11,673 nucleotides of DNA from NCBI GenBank assembly GCA_964497515.1, contig CAZCCV010000050.1, positions 1 to 11,673 of the forward strand, in the 5' to 3' direction. This DNA is from CAZCCV01 sp964497515. Its GTDB lineage: Bacteria > Armatimonadota > UBA5829 > DTLH01. A model generated the notes under the pieces. The model saw nothing but the letters and a program-made list of their open reading frames with translations, was not told where the DNA came from and searched no databases. The translations under genes and the position numbers were made by a program. Shown in pieces: positions 8,258 through 11,673 of this stretch (the first letter of the stretch is position 1; each line of letters begins with the position of its first letter).

Positions 8258-10126
8258 ATGCCTGCAAATAAGCCGATTAGACGCTCACACTTAATAGGTT
8301 ATTACGGCATAGGAGCTATGGTGGATTTCCCACACGACGAGACTCTTATGACGGCCGGGCTCGATGCCTGGCATCTTGCTTTTGAGGAGTGTGAACCCAA
8401 CTGGTTGGTCGGAGAAGAACGATTGCAACATCGACTACACGTCAGTCATTTCCGCTTGCCTCCAGAACATTTGGATCCCGGTCCTGGGGTTAAGCTTGCG
8501 AATATCAACATGCCTTCTGTAAGATTTCCGCGTTGGCACTACTGTCCTCGTTGCGGCTATATGGAACAACGTTCATTGTTTGACTATACAACGCTCCGAT
8601 GCAAAGGTCGCGAATACCAGATTGGACGATCGTGCACTGGAATACCTGATAAAAAGCGTTTCCTTATGATTCCAGTTCGTATCGTGGCAGTGTGTGGCAA
8701 AGGTCACATTCAAGATTTTCCTTTTATGGAGTGGGTGCATAGAGATAGAGCTGCCACAAAAAACTGTACACTGCGCTGGGTACCAGACCGCCCTTCAACG
8801 ACAATGGCTAATGTGCGAATTGAATGCACTTGTGGTGCCAACAATACTCTTTCCCTTGCATTTGAGTTCTTTGAAGAACGAGGCGGACCACTCCATCGAA
8901 TTGGTATCGACTGTAGAGGTGACAGGCCGTGGCTGGGAGAATGCGACAATCGCAACAACCCCTGTGGAGAGTATCTTCGGGTTGTCCAGCGTGGAGCCTC
9001 AAACGTCTACTTTCCATATGTCATCAGTTCAATCTATCTCCCACCATGGATCGAGACAGTAAACAAATCAATTATCGATGCATTGGAAAATCCAAGAATA
9101 TGGGGAATCCTAACCGAGGAATTGGTAGAAGGCAGAAGTATAAACCAAACGCAGGCAAAGACAGTTGCTAAATTAGTAAATGTCGATGCCGACAAGCTAA
9201 TAGACGCGGCTCAGAAGAAATTGGATGGAGTTGCTTCTCAAATAGAGGCGTGTAATTCGGAAGAGGCGCACAGATTTCAAGAGTATGTGGCACTCTCAGA
9301 GAGGCGAGACGATGTCAATTCTGGTCTCCTTGTCGAGATTACAGAAGTGCAGGAGTATGGGAATGATTTGGCTCGACTTCTGTCCAAAGTATGCCTTGTG
9401 CGGAAATTAAGGGAAACACGAGTCTTGGCAGGCTTTACACGCTTGTTACCACCTGATAGTCTTTCTGAAGATGATAGAGATAGAATTCAGTCGCTCTCGA
9501 TTGACTCGGCAATTGACTGGCTACCCGCTGTAGTTGTGCACGGAGAAGGTATTTTTCTAGAACTTGATGCGCAAGCGATTGACAACTGGATGGCAAACAG
9601 CGGCTGCGAAAATAGGCTCGCAGATCTATTGACAACCTATGTTGGCAGGAGAACAAAGCGCGGACTGAAAACAAGAACGATACCTCCGAAGTTTGTGATG
9701 ATGCACACGCTTGCTCATATGCTGATAAACCAGTTGAGCTACGATTGTGGTTATGGGAGTGCATCACTCCGTGAACGCATCTATTGTGATTTTGATAACA
9801 ATGACAACCCTATGCAGGGCATCTTGATTTATACTGCAGCGGGCGATTCAGAAGGTACTCTTGGTGGATTAGTGAGGCAGGGTGAGCCAGACTGTTTCCG
9901 TGGCACTCTGTTAAGAGCACTCAACAAGGCATTGTGGTGTTCGTCCGATCCAGTGTGTATGGAGAGTACTGGACAGGGAGTCGACAATGCTAATCTAGCC
10001 GCGTGTCACGGATGTGTTCTCGTATCCGAGACATCGTGCGAGGAAGGGAATCGGTTATTGGACAGAGCTTTGGTCGTTGGCAAACCTGATAATCCCAAAT
10101 TAGGATTCTTCAGCTCTATTCTTTAG
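8258..10126 (+). CDS. drmB: DISARM protein DrmB, DUF1998 domain, 622 aa
   Basis: The DUF1998-domain partner of DrmA. The N-terminus RRSHLIGYYGIGAMVDFP (residues 8-25) is the characteristic DrmB opening. A zinc-binding CPRCG follows (C96, C99), then C146 and a GHIQDFPFMEW segment (149-159), a CTC (190-192) and RGASNVYFP (245-253). The C-terminal DUF1998 domain holds HTLAHMLI (483-490) and a cysteine cluster C561, C567, C583-x2-C586 and C594, a likely metal site. The middle (about 300-400) is helical and charged. ATG 8258 lies 9 nt after the drmA stop, with a weak GTAGGG-type SD in the junction. In the family DrmB binds DrmA and forms the DNA-engaging core. DUF1998 proteins also occur beside helicases in other defence systems. 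No terminator follows; convergent tRNA genes begin about 290 bp downstream. Confidence 0.93.
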   Translation: MPANKPIRRSHLIGYYGIGAMVDFPHDETLMTAGLDAWHLAFEECEPNWLVGEERLQHRLHVSHFRLPPEHLDPGPGVKLANINMPSVRFPRWHYCPRCGYMEQRSLFDYTTLRCKGREYQIGRSCTGIPDKKRFLMIPVRIVAVCGKGHIQDFPFMEWVHRDRAATKNCTLRWVPDRPSTTMANVRIECTCGANNTLSLAFEFFEERGGPLHRIGIDCRGDRPWLGECDNRNNPCGEYLRVVQRGASNVYFPYVISSIYLPPWIETVNKSIIDALENPRIWGILTEELVEGRSINQTQAKTVAKLVNVDADKLIDAAQKKLDGVASQIEACNSEEAHRFQEYVALSERRDDVNSGLLVEITEVQEYGNDLARLLSKVCLVRKLRETRVLAGFTRLLPPDSLSEDDRDRIQSLSIDSAIDWLPAVVVHGEGIFLELDAQAIDNWMANSGCENRLADLLTTYVGRRTKRGLKTRTIPPKFVMMHTLAHMLINQLSYDCGYGSASLRERIYCDFDNNDNPMQGILIYTAAGDSEGTLGGLVRQGEPDCFRGTLLRALNKALWCSSDPVCMESTGQGVDNANLAACHGCVLVSETSCEEGNRLLDRALVVGKPDNPKLGFFSSIL

Positions 10127-10143
10127 ATCGCGCTCGTTGTTTC

Positions 10144-10280
10144 CTTCTCAAATCCTATATGATGCTTGAACTATGATTACTGATACTTAGCGTTACAAAT
10201 AAACTGCCCAATCCGTGATATCATTAATAGCTAGAGACGGTGTCCCATCTGCAAGTCCTACCTCCAGCTTCTCAAATCCT
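10144..10280. repeat. 13-bp direct repeat downstream of drmB
   Basis: CTTCTCAAATCCT occurs at 10144-10156 and again at 10268-10280, with 111 bp between copies. It lies between the last defence gene and the tRNA operon, where island boundaries are often found. It could be a pair of recombinase arm sites or a chance or duplicated scar. Confidence 0.5.
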
Positions 10281-10334
10281 CTTAATCACTTCGTGTACCT
10301 TTCTGTGCCTCTCTTTAGCAGGGTGTACCACGGT

Positions 10335-10358
10335 TTTGGTTACCATTTGGTTACCAAA
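10335..10358. repeat. Tandem 11-bp repeat TTTGGTTACCA x2
   Basis: Two perfect adjacent copies (10335-10345 and 10346-10356). The second, with the two following bases, also forms the symmetric TTTGGT-T-ACCAAA. It sits 16 bp from the U-tract side of the tRNA-operon terminator and resembles an arm-type recombinase site or a protein-binding site. No integrase gene is in the window. Confidence 0.6.
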
Positions 10359-10373
10359 TCCGGTCCGTACAAC

Positions 10374-10396
10374 AAAAAAGCCCCCGACTTGGGGGC
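10374..10396 (-). terminator. Intrinsic terminator of the tRNA operon
   Basis: In the minus-strand RNA a GCCCCC/GGGGGC stem (six GC pairs, AAGTC loop) is followed directly by six U. It lies about 20 nt after the CCA end of tRNA-Thr. The plus-strand side lacks a U-tract, so it works for the tRNA transcript and would not obviously stop reading from drmB. Confidence 0.92.
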
Positions 10397-10414
10397 AATC
10401 CACGCTCAAAAATA

Positions 10415-10490
10415 TGGAGCCGACGGGAGGACTCGAACCTCTGACCCGCGCATTACGAATGCGCTGCTCTACCAACTGAGCTACGTCGGC
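10415..10490 (-). tRNA. tRNA-Thr (anticodon CGU)
   Basis: A 76-nt cloverleaf including the encoded CCA. The acceptor stem is GCCGACG/CGTCGGC with discriminator U, the D-arm contains GCTCAGTTGGTAGAGC, the anticodon stem is GCGCA/TGCGC with loop TTCGTAA giving anticodon CGU, and the T-arm contains GGTTCGAGTCC. It reads ACG codons. It is the last gene of the four-tRNA operon, 4 nt after tRNA-Phe, and its 3' end faces the drm genes. Confidence 0.96.
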
Positions 10491-10494
10491 ATAT

Positions 10495-10570
<76 letters not shown>

Positions 10571-10593
10571 ACATACCTCGCGTCGTTGGAATC

Positions 10594-10670
10594 TGGCGGG
10601 GATGACGAGACTTGAACTCGCGGCCTCCTACGTGACAGGCAGGCGCTCTAACCAACTGAGCTACACCCCC
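10594..10670 (-). tRNA. tRNA-Asp (anticodon GUC)
   Basis: 77 nt including CCA. The acceptor GGGGGTG pairs with CATCCCC and has the expected discriminator G. The anticodon loop CTGTCAC gives GUC, in a stem with one G-U pair. It is the second gene of the operon, 54 nt after tRNA-Val. Confidence 0.96.
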
Positions 10671-10724
10671 GTGGCTACCTTCGTCCGAATACTTTCCGTC
10701 AGTCTAAACAACAAGACCAACTCT

Positions 10725-10800
10725 TGGTGGGCGAAGAGGGACTTGAACCCCCGACATCTTCCTTGTAAGGGAAGCGCTCTCCCAACTGAGCTATTCGCCC
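10725..10800 (-). tRNA. tRNA-Val (anticodon UAC)
   Basis: 76 nt including CCA. The acceptor GGGCGAA pairs perfectly with TTCGCCC and the discriminator is A. The anticodon stem CTTCC/GGAAG encloses CTTACAA, giving UAC. It is the first gene of the operon; its 5' end lies only 12 bp from the -10 box of the proximal promoter. Confidence 0.96.
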
Positions 10801-10812
10801 TCGTCGGAAAGT

Positions 10813-10841
10813 ATAATACCAAACATGCCGCTTCCGGTCAA
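10813..10841 (-). promoter_or_regulatory. Proximal promoter of the tRNA operon (P2)
   Basis: On the minus strand TTGACC (10841-10836), a 17-bp spacer and TATTAT (10818-10813). Transcription would start near 10806, about 6 nt before mature tRNA-Val. It lies downstream of a terminator (10851-10883), so it is probably the main tRNA promoter. Confidence 0.8.
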
Positions 10842-10849
10842 TGCCCACA

Positions 10850-10920
10850 CTAACAAAAAGAACAGGTGGTTTTCGCACCCGTTCGCTTCCTCTTGGAGCT
10901 ATTGCTCCATCGAATCCGAC
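10850..10920 (-). ncRNA. Candidate small RNA of about 70 nt, or tRNA-operon leader
   Basis: A self-contained minus-strand unit: a strong promoter (10927-10955), a short hairpin GGAGC-AATA-GCTCC (10908-10895) and an intrinsic terminator (10883-10851), with no meaningful ORF between (ATG 10909 reads three codons then TAG). The terminator stem has a G-U pair in the minus-strand RNA that would be an A-C mismatch in the plus-strand RNA, which supports this direction. I recognise no known RNA family in it. The alternative is an attenuated leader feeding the tRNA operon by read-through. Confidence 0.5.
10851..10883 (-). terminator. Intrinsic terminator between the two minus-strand promoters
   Basis: In the minus-strand RNA AACGGGTG pairs with CACCTGTT (eight pairs, one G-U) around a CGAAAAC loop, followed by CTTTTTG. 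It lies upstream of the proximal tRNA promoter, so it separates the distal transcript from the tRNAs. Confidence 0.7.
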
Positions 10921-10926
10921 AGTGAG

Positions 10927-10955
10927 AGTATACCATAGCACCCCTTGTCTGTCAA
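10927..10955 (-). promoter_or_regulatory. Distal promoter (P1) upstream of the tRNA operon
   Basis: On the minus strand a perfect TTGACA (10955-10950), a 17-bp spacer and TATACT (10932-10927, five of six). The expected start is near 10920. It is stronger by consensus than the proximal promoter and drives the short structured unit that ends at 10851. Confidence 0.85.
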
Positions 10956-11020
10956 CAATCTGTCCTCACAAATCTTGCTTAGTGCGGGAACTACTTGCCA
11001 ATACACTGCGTATTGTAGAT

Positions 11021-11136
11021 AGAGTCAAACGCTTGCGACTCTTTTCTCCTTTCTGAGTCGGTCGTTTGTTCTTGTGCGAACGGCCTGATTTCTCAGCCCG
11101 CCGGTCTTCCCACTAGCCGGCGGGCTTGCTTTTGTT
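11021..11136 (+). ncRNA. Candidate plus-strand structured small RNA
   Basis: Three consecutive hairpins and a terminator with no ORF: AGAGTC/GACTCT (11021-11042), CTGAG/CTCAG (11053-11057 with 11092-11096) enclosing a nine-pair hairpin (11060-11068 with 11077-11085), and the terminator GCCCGCCGG/CCGGCGGGC. The nine-pair hairpin uses two G-U pairs that become mismatches on the other strand, supporting plus-strand transcription. Between hairpins lies a pyrimidine stretch containing TCTCCTTT, complementary to an AAAGGAGA Shine-Dalgarno. The promoter is only weakly seen (TTGCCA at 10995, GATAGA at 11018). No known family is recognised, and no plus-strand gene lies between this and drmB. Confidence 0.4.
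11096..11136 (+). terminator. Intrinsic terminator, plus strand
   Basis: A nine-pair GC-rich stem GCCCGCCGG (11096-11104) with CCGGCGGGC (11117-11125), a 12-nt loop, then TTGCTTTTGTT. The minus-strand side after the stem lacks a U-tract, so the signal is best for plus-strand RNA, although it abuts the stop codon of the minus-strand ASCH gene and might slow that transcript too. Confidence 0.75.
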
Positions 11137-11527
11137 AAACCATCCAGCGTTCGAAAAGATCCTCTAACTCCTGTTTGGGCTCTTCTCTTACAGGCGAAAA
11201 AGAGATGATACTCACTGTATCGAGAGGGGTTACCACAGCATCATAAATGCGAGACAAGAGTGTCATCACCTCTTCCGGAAGCCTAAACTCCGGGTTTTCC
11301 TTTTCGACTTCCCGTGCTGTCAGCTCTCCTGCTTGCTTCACGACTATCTCGTCAATGACTGCTGTAAAGAGCCTCTGCCGTGGGCCGAATCTGCGCCCAA
11401 CAGTCACCCATACAAGCTGGCCGGGTTGATACTTCTCAGACTTGTCGCCCAGACGGATCGTTGCCGTCTTGCGACCTTTCTTCAGCATATCAGCATATAA
11501 TTCAGAGTAGAAATTGAGTGCGAACAT
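11135..11527 (-). CDS. ASCH-domain protein, 130 aa
   Basis: A small soluble protein of the ASCH fold, a PUA-like RNA-binding-type beta barrel. The diagnostic N-terminal part is KKGRKTATIRLGDK (residues 16-29), followed by GQLVWVTVGRR (36-46), the pattern of a short helix, a TIR strand and a VTVG strand, then a LFTAVIDEIVVK strand. The C-terminal 45 residues are helical and acidic. The ATG at 11527 is supported by AGGAG (11539-11535 on the minus strand) 7 nt upstream, and by a perfect promoter. Some ASCH proteins bind RNA or modify nucleosides; the substrate here is unknown. It looks like an ordinary chromosomal gene flanking the tRNA operon, and its stop codon abuts the 11096-11136 hairpin. 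Confidence 0.85.
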   Translation of the reverse strand: MFALNFYSELYADMLKKGRKTATIRLGDKSEKYQPGQLVWVTVGRRFGPRQRLFTAVIDEIVVKQAGELTAREVEKENPEFRLPEEVMTLLSRIYDAVVTPLDTVSIISFSPVREEPKQELEDLFERWMV

Positions 11528-11549
11528 CGCCTCGCTCCTGATCCACTGC

Positions 11550-11563
11550 CTGGCTGCTGCCAG
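11550..11563 (-). promoter_or_regulatory. Leader hairpin of the ASCH gene
   Basis: CTGGC and GCCAG (5-bp perfect arms, 4-nt loop) lie between the promoter and the SD of the ASCH gene, starting a few bases after the expected transcription start. This may stabilise the mRNA 5' end. It does not cover the SD. Confidence 0.4.
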
Positions 11564-11574
11564 ACTAATGCAGC

Positions 11575-11603
11575 ATTATAAACCTACCATCTTAACGTGT
11601 CAA
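11575..11603 (-). promoter_or_regulatory. Perfect consensus promoter for the ASCH gene
   Basis: On the minus strand TTGACA (11603-11598), exactly 17 bp, then TATAAT (11580-11575): all twelve consensus bases match. The expected start is near 11568, giving a leader of about 40 nt before the ATG at 11527. Confidence 0.9.
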
Positions 11604-11673
11604 CCCTGCTGTAAAATCCATGTATATGCAGAGCGACTATGTCCCCCATAACTGCCGTGGGATAATGTCCCCA

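Noticed and set aside
8694..9171. Plus-strand ORFs inside drmB in another frame
   Set aside because: Shadows of drmB, whose own frame carries the conserved cysteine and histidine motifs.
11016..11053. AAAGGAG on the minus strand as an SD for a small gene
   Set aside because: No start codon at a usable distance; the next TTG is too far away and reads about 20 codons.

Overview
The window is bacterial DNA of fairly balanced base composition. It has consensus-like sigma70/sigmaA promoters (TTGACA, 17-bp spacer, TATAAT-like), purine-rich Shine-Dalgarno sequences and CCA-encoding tRNA genes. A Ser/Thr-kinase remnant and an ASCH-domain gene are compatible with a free-living bacterium, but I cannot name the phylum.

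Layout. Bases 1-1286 hold a decayed kinase gene (C-lobe only, with an in-frame stop in front of the catalytic loop) and a downstream ORF of unknown function. After a 515-bp gap that ends in a strong promoter and an RBS hairpin come three large plus-strand genes that I read as DISARM anti-phage genes of the class 2 type: drmE (1802-4399), drmA (4814-8248, helicase) and drmB (8258-10126, DUF1998). drmA and drmB are 9 nt apart. drmE is separated from them by 414 bp rich in inverted repeats. No DISARM methyltransferase (drmMI or drmMII), PLD-family drmC or SNF2 helicase drmD is visible, and both flanks of the block are occupied by other things, so it looks like a reduced, methylase-free DISARM.

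To the right, on the opposite strand, is a tRNA operon transcribed Val(UAC)-Asp(GUC)-Phe(GAA)-Thr(CGU), with a promoter 12 bp upstream and a clear terminator. The drm block lies at the 3' end of this operon, a usual place for genomic islands. The junction carries an 11-bp tandem repeat and a 13-bp direct repeat. Upstream of the tRNAs are two compact, apparently stand-alone structured transcription units: a minus-strand unit of about 70 nt (10850-10920) and a plus-strand unit (about 11021-11136), each ending in an intrinsic terminator. The window closes with a minus-strand ASCH-domain gene behind a perfect consensus promoter.

How the genes work together (inference from the family): DrmA and DrmB would form the DNA-engaging, ATP-driven core of the defence. 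DrmE would be an accessory subunit of unknown activity, here with a helix-turn-helix-like segment near its C-terminus. The strong promoter and the SD-occluding hairpin before drmE suggest controlled expression.
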